DNA of 11,870 nt. Source: Prevotella sp. CAG:1185 (GTDB lineage Bacteria; Bacteroidota; Bacteroidia; Bacteroidales; Bacteroidaceae). The position numbers were made by a program, and so were the translations under genes. The notes beneath the pieces are model-generated. The model had not been told where the DNA came from and did no database searches. It was given only the letters and a program-made list of their open reading frames with translations. Positions 1-6,473 of the stretch are shown here, one piece after another. The stretch is from NCBI GenBank assembly GCA_000436695.1, contig HF992513.1, positions 1 to 11,870 of the forward strand. The letters are read 5' to 3'. How positions within the stretch are numbered: the first letter of the stretch is position 1; each line of letters starts with the position of its first letter.

Positions 1-1
1 G

Positions 2-169
2 GCTGCCGTAGCTGTGCGCCGTGCGCTGTCGTGGCGGCAGAAAATTAACAGGCAAGGCGCCGCATGGCATCCTCCCGGATATTTTAATCCTATGGCCGTC
101 GGCATGAATGAATGTCGTAAGCCATCAACATATACGCACACTGATAATAAGTTCTGCGCCGTGATTTAA
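2..169 (+). CDS. possible 3' end of an upstream gene (partial, hypothetical)
   Basis: The second plus-strand frame is open from the window edge to a TAA at 167-169, giving about 55 codons that end in ...DNKFCAVI. The other two plus frames close early (at 46-48 and near position 9). The first ~130 bases are clearly more GC-rich than the spacer that follows, which fits coding DNA running into an intergenic region. I recognise no family motif in the residues. The stretch could equally be non-coding. The call rests only on the open frame and the composition change. Confidence 0.25.
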   Translation, partial: AAVAVRRALSWRQKINRQGAAWHPPGYFNPMAVGMNECRKPSTYTHTDNKFCAVI

Positions 170-370
170 ATCAGAATACAATACAAAGGAGAACATTTCT
201 CCGTGGAGAATAATACAGCAGAAATAATAGCATAATCAGAAAGGAGAACAGAATAGTTGCAGGGTATATCACAACATCTATAAAAGAAAAATCGCATCGG
301 TTGTATAATACCTGCCACACCGGCAGCACGCTCAACACCGGCATCCACATACCCCTCAAGTCAAATCATA

Positions 371-405
371 ATTATCCATTCTCCATTCTCAATTCTCCAT
401 TATAA
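371..405 (+). repeat. tandem 7-bp repeat (five imperfect ATTCTCC units)
   Basis: Five consecutive heptamers can be read: ATTATCC, ATTCTCC, ATTCTCA, ATTCTCC and ATTATAA, occupying 371-377, 378-384, 385-391, 392-398 and 399-405. The array ends directly before a promoter-like sequence and 27 bp before the start codon of the next gene. Copy-number change would alter promoter spacing, but that is inference. Confidence 0.7.
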
Positions 406-413
406 CAGATTTG
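406..413 (+). promoter_or_regulatory. weak candidate Bacteroidetes -7 element
   Basis: CAGATTTG differs from the Bacteroidetes -7 consensus TAnnTTTG at one of its six fixed positions and lies 20 bp before the ATG at 433. No convincing -33 TTTG was found; the heptamer array occupies that position. Confidence 0.3.
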
Positions 414-432
414 TTTTTTAAGTCAAAATATT

Positions 433-1755
433 ATGCAGAGAAAGACAATGTTTTTAACGAGGCGTTACATACTGTTTGTTATTTCAGTGTTTATCAACGC
501 CTACGGCATAGCCTTCATTACCAAGGCCATGCTGGGCACGTCGCCGATAACGAGTGTCAACTACGTGCTGAGTATGTTCACACCCCTGACCATGGGACAG
601 TGGACCATCATCGTAAACCTTCTTTTTGTACTCTCAGAGCTGCTCATGATGACCAGGGCGCAGCTCCGTGCCGACCTGCGCATGTATCTCATACAGATAC
701 CAGTGTCGCTGTGTTTCGGAACGTTCATCGACATATCAATGACTTCGCTCTCGTGGCTCAATCCTGCCGTTTACCCCATGCAGCTGCTGAGCATGCTCGC
801 CGGATGCGTCATCCTGGCATGCGGAATAACGCTTGAGGTTAAGGCCGACGTGGCAATGGTTGCGGGCGAGTTCTTCGTAAGGGTGCTTGCGCGCCGCATA
901 AACGGCGACTTCGGCTACGTCAAACTGGGCTTCGACGTGGGCAACGTCATCGTGGCATGCGTGTTCTCAATGCTCTTTATCGGAGGCATTCACGGCGTGC
1001 GCGAGGGCACCGTGGCAGCAGCGCTGCTCGTAGGCCCTATAGTCCACTTCCTTACACCGTTCTGCCGTGTGCTCAACGGAGTGCTGGGCTACTCGGAAAC
1101 CGCGGCAGAAGAGCAGAAGAAGTCGGCCGAGCATGTTGTCGTTACCATTGCGCGCGAGTTTGGCAGCGGCGGCCACATGCTGGGCGAGATGCTTGCCTCA
1201 AAGCTCGGTGTAAAGCTCTACGACCGCGAATTTATCAAGATGGCGGCAAAGAGCAGCGGCATCAACGAGGACTACATAAAGCGCAACGAGCAGACCATAC
1301 CGTCGTTCTGGCTTAAGTGCATACTGTCGCAGGGCTACGGCACACAGGCGGGCAGGGGACTGTCTGACGCCGACGTGCTCTTCCTTGCCGAGAGCAAGAT
1401 TGTGCAGCAGATAGCCGACAAGGAGCCGTGCGTAATCGTGGGGCGCTGCGCCGACTTTGTGCTGAAAGGACGTCCGGGCGTTGTGCGCGTGTTCTGCTAT
1501 TGCGACCGTGACACAGCCATTGACCGTTGCACGTCTGAATACGGCCTTGACAAGGTTAAGGCGGAGGCCGAGATAAAGAGGCTCAACAAGGCCCGCGGCA
1601 CTCACTATGAGTATTACACAGGTCAGCGCTGGGACGATCCGAGCAACTACGACCTGATGATAAACACAGGCTCTATGACGTTAGAGCAGGCATGCGACAT
1701 CATCGTGCACATGTATGCCAACGCCAAGGCAGGCATGAAGGCTGCCAAGGCATGA
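433..1755 (+). CDS. YitT/YczE-like membrane protein fused to a cytidylate-kinase-like domain
   Basis: The protein has 440 residues in two parts. Residues ~10-213 hold about six hydrophobic segments (near 12-32, 56-76, 85-105, 113-137, 165-185 and 193-213) with the K-x-x-L-G-T-S-P-I pattern at 31-39 typical of YitT/YczE/DUF6198-like membrane proteins. After a charged linker (222-233), residues ~235-430 resemble the cytidylate kinase-like family (Cytidylate_kin2). This part has a P-loop-like REFGSGGH (241-248), Y-DREFI (263-268), VGRCADFVL (336-344), a lid-like segment rich in Arg and Tyr (383-396) and YDLMINT (406-412). The soluble domain probably faces the cytoplasm. True substrates of both halves are unknown; nucleotide phosphorylation is inferred from the fold family. 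An alternative start is the ATG at 448. The stop is followed by a hairpin, so the gene is probably monocistronic. Confidence 0.85.
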   Translation: MQRKTMFLTRRYILFVISVFINAYGIAFITKAMLGTSPITSVNYVLSMFTPLTMGQWTIIVNLLFVLSELLMMTRAQLRADLRMYLIQIPVSLCFGTFIDISMTSLSWLNPAVYPMQLLSMLAGCVILACGITLEVKADVAMVAGEFFVRVLARRINGDFGYVKLGFDVGNVIVACVFSMLFIGGIHGVREGTVAAALLVGPIVHFLTPFCRVLNGVLGYSETAAEEQKKSAEHVVVTIAREFGSGGHMLGEMLASKLGVKLYDREFIKMAAKSSGINEDYIKRNEQTIPSFWLKCILSQGYGTQAGRGLSDADVLFLAESKIVQQIADKEPCVIVGRCADFVLKGRPGVVRVFCYCDRDTAIDRCTSEYGLDKVKAEAEIKRLNKARGTHYEYYTGQRWDDPSNYDLMINTGSMTLEQACDIIVHMYANAKAGMKAAKA

Positions 1756-1765
1756 CATGACCGGG

Positions 1766-1798
1766 GCAGGGCAGAGGTCTTACGGCGTTATGCCCTGC
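1766..1798 (+). terminator. hairpin after the membrane-kinase gene
   Basis: GCAGGGCA (1766-1773) pairs perfectly with TGCCCTGC (1791-1798) across a 17-base loop, 10 bp after the stop codon. No T-run follows, so it may stabilise or process the 3' end rather than terminate transcription. Confidence 0.4.
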
Positions 1799-1930
1799 GG
1801 CGTGGCAGTTAAGGCGGGGCGCATATTATTGATGCCTCTTAATGCCTTTTGACGCCTCGCCGGCTTCAGGTTTTATGCCAAAATCGGACTGCTCTTGTCT
1901 GCCTTCGTAACCCGTTGTGTTTCAGTGCGT

Positions 1931-2005
1931 TGCAAAAGGCCGTGTTTTGGCTTCCGTTTCGTGGCATTTTGCAGCGCAAAACGATACCTTTTAGACGGCA
2001 AAAGG
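1931..2005 (+). repeat. cluster of GCAAAA/TTTTGC inverted repeats
   Basis: The spacer before the acetyltransferase gene contains TGCAAAA (1931-1937) facing TTTTGCA (1967-1973). Next comes a tight hairpin TTTTGC-AGC-GCAAAA (1967-1981), then CCTTTT-N7-AAAAGG (1987-2005). The arms share the same A/T core and follow each other directly, ending 28 bp before the start codon at 2034. They may be a leader structure or a remnant of a dispersed intergenic repeat. Confidence 0.5.
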
Positions 2006-2033
2006 ACGCAAACATGATTTTAACAGATATATT

Positions 2034-2519
2034 ATGATACGTTTTGTTGAGAAAAAAGACATCAAGGAGATAACCGCACTCTACAACAAATACATTGTTG
2101 AGGGCGTTGAGACTTTTGAAACCGAGACGTTCACCGAGAAGCAGATGGCCGACAGGGTGGAGCACATAGCGGCGCGCTGCCCTTATCTCGTGGCTGAGGA
2201 AGACGGACGCGTGGCGGGAATATGCTACGCTCATCCGTGGAAGGAGCGCGCGGCCTACTGCAACACTTATGAGACAACGATTTATCTGTCGCCCGACTTC
2301 ACTCACCGCGGCCTTGGCACCTCGCTCATGCGCCGCCTGATAGCCGAGTGCCGTCAGCGCGGATACAAGGTGCTGATAGCCTGCATAACGGGCTGCAACG
2401 AGGCGAGCATTGAGCTTCACCGCAAGCTGGGCTTCAGTCAGGCGTCGCATTTTCACGATGTAGGCTACAAGCTCGGGCGCTGGCTCGACGTGGTGGATTT
2501 TGAGTTGAAGCTTGATTAA
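2034..2519 (+). CDS. GNAT family N-acetyltransferase, phosphinothricin/methionine-sulfoximine acetyltransferase type
   Basis: This 161-residue protein has the full length of the family. The acetyl-CoA binding motif is HRGLGTSLMRRLI (91-103). The segment NEASIELHRKLGF (122-134) and the C-terminal GYKLGRWLDVV (144-154) are the signatures I associate with the Pat/Bar/YwnH subgroup. The strand around YETTIYLSP (79-87) matches the usual beta-4 that packs on acetyl-CoA. Such cytoplasmic enzymes acetylate the free amino group of small amino-acid analogues such as phosphinothricin or methionine sulfoximine; the natural substrate here cannot be read from sequence. The start ATG at 2034 gives a normal N-terminus (MIRFVEKKDI) and no better start lies nearby. 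The gene appears to stand alone, with inverted repeats before it and hairpins after it. Confidence 0.88.
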   Translation: MIRFVEKKDIKEITALYNKYIVEGVETFETETFTEKQMADRVEHIAARCPYLVAEEDGRVAGICYAHPWKERAAYCNTYETTIYLSPDFTHRGLGTSLMRRLIAECRQRGYKVLIACITGCNEASIELHRKLGFSQASHFHDVGYKLGRWLDVVDFELKLD

Positions 2520-2543
2520 TCCTTTTCTGTTTATATGCATTAT

Positions 2544-2605
2544 ATGTCAGCATGGCATCATTGTTGTGAGTAAGCATCATGAAGTCATGCTGACATTCTT
2601 TTATA
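2544..2605 (+). terminator. candidate terminator of the acetyltransferase gene
   Basis: ATGTCAGCATG (2544-2554) and CATGCTGACAT (2586-2596) form an 11-bp perfect stem that can be extended inwards by G-U and C-G pairs. TCTTTTATAA follows at once, giving a weak T-run on the plus strand. The long loop carries a direct repeat GCATCAT (2555-2561 and 2574-2580). The stem begins 25 bp after the stop codon. Confidence 0.5.
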
Positions 2606-2755
2606 ACGGCATTTTAAGCCCGCGTGAGCCGTTTTCTCATGCACGGCCTTACATCTTTATATTGAACACAAGAAAACGCGTCAGAACGGATTTCATGTTC
2701 GGCAGAAAAATCCCCGTCGTTGTGTATTTGGTTTAAGTTTAATGAACGATAAAAA

Positions 2756-2796
2756 GGAAATTAGGGGAAATTTTCCGCAAATTTCCCCTAATTTCC
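2756..2796. terminator. palindromic hairpin 3' of fic (repeat copy 1), likely bidirectional terminator
   Basis: GGAAATTAGGGGAAAT (2756-2771) and its exact complement (2781-2796) form a 16-bp stem around the loop TTTCCGCAA (2772-2780). AAAAA precedes it at 2751-2755, which is a U-run for minus-strand transcripts, and TTATTTTA follows it on the plus strand. It can therefore serve both the acetyltransferase gene and the Fic gene, whose stop is at 2803-2805. Bases 2762-2790 are identical to 4182-4210. Confidence 0.65.
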
Positions 2797-2802
2797 CTTA
2801 TT

Positions 2803-4125
2803 TTACTTTATATTTCCCTTACTTAATTCATTTATTCTCTCCTCAAAGTTGTCGGCTTTGACATATCCCGTCATTCTGTTGTTGAGTTTTACCTCGCTCA
2901 TTATTCCCATTTGTACAAGAGCCTGGAGGTCTGTTCTTGCCGTCTTGTCGGTTACGGCAAACTGTGTTGCTATCTCCTTGGCGGTTATTATGTTGTCGCC
3001 GTTTTTATACAGTTCCTTTATTATTCTTGCCTGTCTTAGGTTTATGTCATTCATGCCGCTTAGGGCAGTCATGCTTTCGCGTTCGCTTATCTTGCGCTGC
3101 AGGTAGAGTTTAAGCTCCTCGTATGCCTTCTTCATCGTTATCAGATTATACTGTATGAAGTAAGACAGGTCGTTGCCGTCGACCTCGGTGTATAGGAACG
3201 CTTTTTCGTATTGCGCCTTGTTGCGGTAGATAATTCTCGATATTGAGAGATACTCAGTGAGCCAGTAGCCCTTCTTCATCATGTACCAGTAGACCAGCGA
3301 GCGCGCCGTGCGCCCGTTGCCGTCGACAAAGGGATGTATGAAGGCAAGCATGAAGTGGATTATTATTCCCTTGATAATCGGATGTATAAAGTTGTCGGGG
3401 TCGTCATTGTTGGCAAAGTAGCACAGCTCCCTCAGCATGCCTTCCACCTCGTCGTGCGGCGGCGGTGTGTGGGCTATTTCGCCCGTTATGCCGTTCATCA
3501 CCACTATGTCGTCGGTCTGCCTAAGGCTTCCTTCATATCCGCCGTTGTCGAGAGTGTCGGCAGATATGTATCTGTGTATCTCGAGAATCCTTTCGAGCGA
3601 GAAGTCGTCGTGCCTGTGTTCGGCAAGATAGTTTATCGTGGCATAGTTGTTTGCAATCATCTTCTGACTCTTGTCGCGCGGTTTCTGCTTCTTCCGCAGC
3701 ATCTCTTTCGCCACTTTGCGTGTGGTCGACGCTCCCTCCATCTGGCTCGACGCTATTGCCTCTTCCATAACGGAGCTTACGAGATAGAAGTTTTTGTCGC
3801 TCTCGGGTATTATGCTGTCGGTGCCGAGGTTGCCGCCTATGTTCATGTCAAACTCGTGCATCATGGCGAGCATGTGTTCTGTAACAGTGAAACTGAACGT
3901 GTAGCGTCCGAAGCTTATCTGCTTTGAGTTGAGCATCCGCTGCAGTTTTACGGCATGCCACAGCGCCCTGCTGCTGATACCCTTTGGCGCGAGATATTTC
4001 ACCTCGTCCCAATAATAATACTCGTTGCTGATCTTTTTCAGCAGCGGCATGTGGCTCTTGTCGGTAAGCAGTTTCATGGCTTCCGTCAGGTCGCTTTGGG
4101 TAATTTCGGGTGTTTTCTCAATCAT
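2803..4125 (-). CDS. Fic family protein (class II, AMP-transferase type) with C-terminal winged helix
   Basis: With the chosen ATG at 4123-4125 the protein has 440 residues. The Fic core motif is HPFVDGNGRTAR (264-275), matching H-x-F-x-(D/E)-GNGR-x-x-R: the His is the catalytic base and the GNGR loop binds ATP phosphates. Upstream, SSQMEG (126-131) fits the autoinhibitory (S/T)xxxE(G/N) helix of class II Fic proteins. The C-terminus (~363-425) reads as a DeoR-like winged helix (ITAKEIATQFAVTDKTARTDL). Fic enzymes usually transfer AMP to Ser, Thr or Tyr of target proteins; the target here is unknown and no antitoxin gene is adjacent. The frame stays open to 4200 (TTG), but that start lies inside a palindrome and upstream of the likely promoter, so I reject it. 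All catalytic residues are present and the gene looks intact. Confidence 0.9.
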   Translation of the reverse strand: MIEKTPEITQSDLTEAMKLLTDKSHMPLLKKISNEYYYWDEVKYLAPKGISSRALWHAVKLQRMLNSKQISFGRYTFSFTVTEHMLAMMHEFDMNIGGNLGTDSIIPESDKNFYLVSSVMEEAIASSQMEGASTTRKVAKEMLRKKQKPRDKSQKMIANNYATINYLAEHRHDDFSLERILEIHRYISADTLDNGGYEGSLRQTDDIVVMNGITGEIAHTPPPHDEVEGMLRELCYFANNDDPDNFIHPIIKGIIIHFMLAFIHPFVDGNGRTARSLVYWYMMKKGYWLTEYLSISRIIYRNKAQYEKAFLYTEVDGNDLSYFIQYNLITMKKAYEELKLYLQRKISERESMTALSGMNDINLRQARIIKELYKNGDNIITAKEIATQFAVTDKTARTDLQALVQMGIMSEVKLNNRMTGYVKADNFEERINELSKGNIK

Positions 4126-4145
4126 TTGCGTTGTTATCTGTTGCG

Positions 4146-4153
4146 CAAATATA
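4146..4153 (-). promoter_or_regulatory. promoter -7 element for fic
   Basis: Read on the minus strand, 4153-4146 is TATATTTG, a perfect match to the Bacteroidetes -7 consensus TAnnTTTG, 20 bases before the ATG at 4125. It makes upstream starts at 4200 and 4176 unlikely. No clear -33 TTTG is visible; the palindrome lies just upstream. Confidence 0.6.
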
Positions 4154-4168
4154 TGATTATTTTCGCAT

Positions 4169-4223
4169 AAATACATAAAAATAGGGGAAATTTTCCGCAA
4201 ATTTCCCCTATTTTTATGTATTT
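4169..4223. terminator. long palindromic hairpin 3' of lgt (repeat copy 2)
   Basis: A perfect 23-bp inverted repeat (4169-4191 with 4201-4223) surrounds the loop TTTCCGCAA (4192-4200), the same loop as copy 1. The inner 29 bases (4182-4210) are identical to 2762-2790, while the outer arms differ: here they hold AAATACATAAAAAT-type sequence. On the minus strand it lies 37 bp past the lgt stop and can act as the lgt terminator, just upstream of the fic promoter. Confidence 0.65.
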
Positions 4224-4259
4224 GTTTCCTTTCCGGCCGTTAAGCCGCAGGATATCAGT

Positions 4260-5108
4260 CTATTTCTCAATGCCCAGTTTCTGCATCCATTTTCCTCCCT
4301 TCATGCAGAGAATGCCGACTATTACGAACGGGATGCTGAGCAGCTGTCCCATGTTGAGCAGCATTGAAGCCTCGAAGTCTTCTTGTATGTCCTTTGTGAA
4401 CTCGATGAAGAATCGTGCCGTGAATATGAGCGTTATGCAGAGTCCGAAGAAGAATCCTGTGCCCACTCGCTGCGGCTTCTTGCGGTAGAAATACCAGCCT
4501 ATGACGAAGAATATGGCGTAGGCTATGGCCTCGTAGAGCTGTCCCGGATGGCGCGGAGTCATGTCGACGCGCTCGAAGATGAACGCCCATGGCACGTCGG
4601 TTGCCTTGCCAATGATTTCAGAGTTCATGAGGTTGCCCAGTCGGATAAAACATGCCGTTACCGGCGTTGCTATCGCCACGTTGTCGAGCACTCGCCAGAT
4701 GTTCACCTTTGTGCGGCGCACGTATAGCCAGAGAGCGATGATTAGTCCGATGGTTCCGCCGTGGCTTGCCAGTCCTTCATATCCGGTGAACTTCCATGAT
4801 CCGTCGGCCATGAAGTGTATAGGTAGTATCATCTCCACCATGTGCTTGCCGCTCGACAAGAAATAGTCAGGCTCATAGAACAGGCAGTGGCCCAGTCGTG
4901 AGCCTATCAGTATGCCCACGAAGCAGTAGATGAACAGAGGGTCAAACAGTTCCGGCTTTATCTTCTGCTCCTTGTAAAGCCTTTTCACAATGAAATATGC
5001 TGCCGCAAGGCCTAACAGCCAGCACAGCGAATACCAGCGTATGGACATCGGCCCGAGATGAAAGGCCACCAGGTTGGGGTTCCACAGGATGTAAAGTAGG
5101 TTGTTCAT
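4260..5108 (-). CDS. lgt: prolipoprotein diacylglyceryl transferase
   Basis: This inner-membrane enzyme transfers diacylglyceryl from phosphatidylglycerol to the lipobox cysteine of prolipoproteins, the first step of lipoprotein maturation. The 282-residue protein is of normal length, with several hydrophobic helices. Family landmarks are SIRWYSLCWLLG near 22-33, GSRLGHCLFYEP (69-80), the conserved histidine in SHGG (115-118), the signature RLGNLMNSEIIG around 156-167 with its essential arginine, and RHPGQLYEA (186-194). The start ATG (5106-5108) gives the expected N-terminal segment. The gene lies downstream of ychF in the same direction, but a 229-bp spacer with a 180-bp structured element separates them. 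No matching TAnnTTTG promoter was found just upstream. A long hairpin follows the stop. Confidence 0.95.
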   Translation of the reverse strand: MNNLLYILWNPNLVAFHLGPMSIRWYSLCWLLGLAAAYFIVKRLYKEQKIKPELFDPLFIYCFVGILIGSRLGHCLFYEPDYFLSSGKHMVEMILPIHFMADGSWKFTGYEGLASHGGTIGLIIALWLYVRRTKVNIWRVLDNVAIATPVTACFIRLGNLMNSEIIGKATDVPWAFIFERVDMTPRHPGQLYEAIAYAIFFVIGWYFYRKKPQRVGTGFFFGLCITLIFTARFFIEFTKDIQEDFEASMLLNMGQLLSIPFVIVGILCMKGGKWMQKLGIEK

Positions 5109-5132
5109 TTTATGGGTAATATTTATGTAGTT

Positions 5133-5312
5133 AGAGTAGTTAAAGGAGTTATCGCAGGCTTGGGCCTGCTAGTAGTTAAAGTCATTAGCCTTGCCTGTTG
5201 AGCAGAGCCGATGCGGTTAACGTTCTTATGGTACGCAGGTTTAAAGGCATTTGACTTTAACTCCTGAGCGACCATAGGGAGCGGTAACTACTTTAACTCC
5301 TTTAACTACTCT
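5133..5312. repeat. 180-bp element with 19-bp terminal inverted repeats (MITE-like or structured RNA)
   Basis: AGAGTAGTTAAAGGAGTTA (5133-5151) is the exact reverse complement of 5294-5312. Inside lie a GC hairpin GCAGGC-TTGG-GCCTGC (5154-5169) and a second nested pair, AGTTAAAGTCA (5174-5184) with TGACTTTAACT (5252-5262). That pair continues after a 3x3 mismatch as GCCTT/AAGGC (5188-5192 with 5244-5248) and then CCTG/CAGG (5194-5197 with 5236-5239). The right end also reads as 9-bp units TTTAACTCC/TTTAACTAC. The whole stretch lies between the ychF stop and the lgt start and contains no ORF. Confidence 0.7.
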
Positions 5313-5337
5313 TTCAAGCCTCTTTTGCTCCTAATAT

Positions 5338-6438
5338 TTATACATTAAACCTGAAGTGCATGATGTCGCCGTCCTGCACAACATAGTCTTTGCCCTCGAT
5401 GCCCAGTTTGCCGGCTTCGCGCACGGCGGCCTCAGAGCCGTATTTGATATAGTCGTCATACTTTATCACCTCGGCGCGGATAAAGCCCTTCTCGAAGTCG
5501 GTGTGGATTACGCCGGCACACTGAGGAGCCTTCCAGCCCTTGTGATATGTCCATGCCTTGACCTCCATCTCGCCTGCGGTGATGAATGTCTCGAGGTTAA
5601 GCAGGGCGTAGGCTTTCTTTATCAGACGGTTTACGCCGCTCTCTTCGAGGCCCAGTTCGTCGAGGAACATCTGCTTGTCTTCGTATGTCTCAAGGCTTGC
5701 TATGTCTTCCTCTGTCTTGCCTGCTATAACGAGCACCTCGGCGCCTTCGGCCTTTGCCACCTCCTCAACGCGGCGGCTGTAGTCGTTGCCGGTCTTGGCT
5801 GATGCCTCGTCGACGTTGCAAACATACAGCACGGGCTTAGCCGTCAGCAGGAACAGGTTGCGTGCGGCGTCCTGCTCTTCCTTGCTGTCAAACTCAACCA
5901 CGCGTGCGTTCTTGCCCTGTTCGAGCACTTCTTTGTATGCCTCGAGCACCCCTACTTCTATTTTTGCCTCCTTGTTTCCGGCGGCTGCCACCTTCTGCTG
6001 CCTGCTCAGGCGTCCTTCGATGGTCTCGAGGTCCTTCAGCTGCAGCTCGGTGTCGATGATTTCCTTGTCGCGTATAGGGTCTATGCTGCCGTCAACGTGA
6101 GTGATGTTGTCGTCGTCGAAGCAGCGCAGCACGTGTATGATGGCGTCGGTTTCGCGTATGTTTCCGAGGAACTTGTTGCCCAGACCTTCGCCCTTGCTGG
6201 CACCCTTTACGAGTCCGGCGATGTCGACAATCTCGCAGGTTGCGGGCACGATGCGTCCCGGATGAACTATCTCGGCGAGCTTTGTCAGGCGTTCGTCGGG
6301 CACGGTTATCACGCCGACGTTAGGTTCGATGGTGCAAAAAGGAAAGTTGGCTGCCTGTGCCTTTGCGCTCGACAGGCAGTTGAAAATCGTAGACTTGCCC
6401 ACATTAGGCAGTCCTACTATACCACATTTTAATGACAT
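5338..6438 (-). CDS. ychF: redox-regulated ATPase YchF (Obg-family, OLA1-like)
   Basis: This 366-residue protein aligns by eye along its full length with E. coli YchF (363 residues). The P-loop is GLPNVGKST (9-17), the switch region NFPFCTIEPNVG (31-42), and G3 is DIAGLVKGASKGEGLGN (72-88). The G4 position reads NVDE (208-211) instead of NKxD, the feature that makes YchF prefer ATP to GTP. Cys35, linked in E. coli to redox control, is present. A coiled-coil segment spans ~130-180 and the C-terminal TGS domain ~281-364, ending in the conserved DGD-IMHFRFNV. It is a cytoplasmic, ribosome-associated ATPase, generally a negative regulator of stress responses. A promoter and a palindrome lie directly upstream, and a divergent regulator gene lies beyond. 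Confidence 0.96.
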   Translation of the reverse strand: MSLKCGIVGLPNVGKSTIFNCLSSAKAQAANFPFCTIEPNVGVITVPDERLTKLAEIVHPGRIVPATCEIVDIAGLVKGASKGEGLGNKFLGNIRETDAIIHVLRCFDDDNITHVDGSIDPIRDKEIIDTELQLKDLETIEGRLSRQQKVAAAGNKEAKIEVGVLEAYKEVLEQGKNARVVEFDSKEEQDAARNLFLLTAKPVLYVCNVDEASAKTGNDYSRRVEEVAKAEGAEVLVIAGKTEEDIASLETYEDKQMFLDELGLEESGVNRLIKKAYALLNLETFITAGEMEVKAWTYHKGWKAPQCAGVIHTDFEKGFIRAEVIKYDDYIKYGSEAAVREAGKLGIEGKDYVVQDGDIMHFRFNV

Positions 6439-6442
6439 GTCT

Positions 6443-6456
6443 TATAAACGTTTATA
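6443..6456. promoter_or_regulatory. 14-bp perfect palindrome in the ychF leader (possible operator)
   Basis: TATAAACGTTTATA is a perfect palindrome 5 bp upstream of the ychF ATG and 10 bp downstream of its -7 element, so it would overlap the start of the transcript. The position suits a repressor site. No regulator for it is known from this window. Confidence 0.4.
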
Positions 6457-6465
6457 TTCCGGGCG

Positions 6466-6473
6466 CAAAGTTA
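6466..6473 (-). promoter_or_regulatory. promoter -7 element for ychF
   Basis: On the minus strand 6473-6466 is TAACTTTG, an exact match to TAnnTTTG, 27 bases before the start codon at 6438. A -33 element is not clear. Confidence 0.55.

Larger units (their letters stand above)
170..432. other. AT-rich intergenic spacer
   Basis: This spacer lies upstream of the membrane-kinase gene. It holds an 11-bp direct repeat AAAGGAGAACA (185-195 and 240-250), a small inverted repeat TTCTCC-GT-GGAGAA (197-210) that may help end upstream transcription, and the heptamer array listed separately. Short open frames on the minus strand show no recognisable protein features and are not called as genes. Confidence 0.5.

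Noticed and set aside
1866..2540. 224-codon minus-strand open frame over the acetyltransferase gene
   Set aside because: It is antisense to a gene with clear GNAT motifs, begins beyond that gene's stop and has no family motif.
2512..2736. 74-codon plus-strand open frame after the acetyltransferase gene
   Set aside because: It overlaps the candidate terminator hairpin and has no recognisable protein features.
3334..3927. 197-codon plus-strand open frame inside fic
   Set aside because: It is antisense to the conserved Fic core with no motif of its own.
4126..4200. 25-residue N-terminal extension of Fic from a TTG codon
   Set aside because: The codon lies in the hairpin loop and upstream of the consensus -7 element at 4146-4153.
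2762..4210. CRISPR-like direct repeats
   Set aside because: There are only two copies, 1.4 kb apart, with a complete gene between them; there is no array or spacer pattern.
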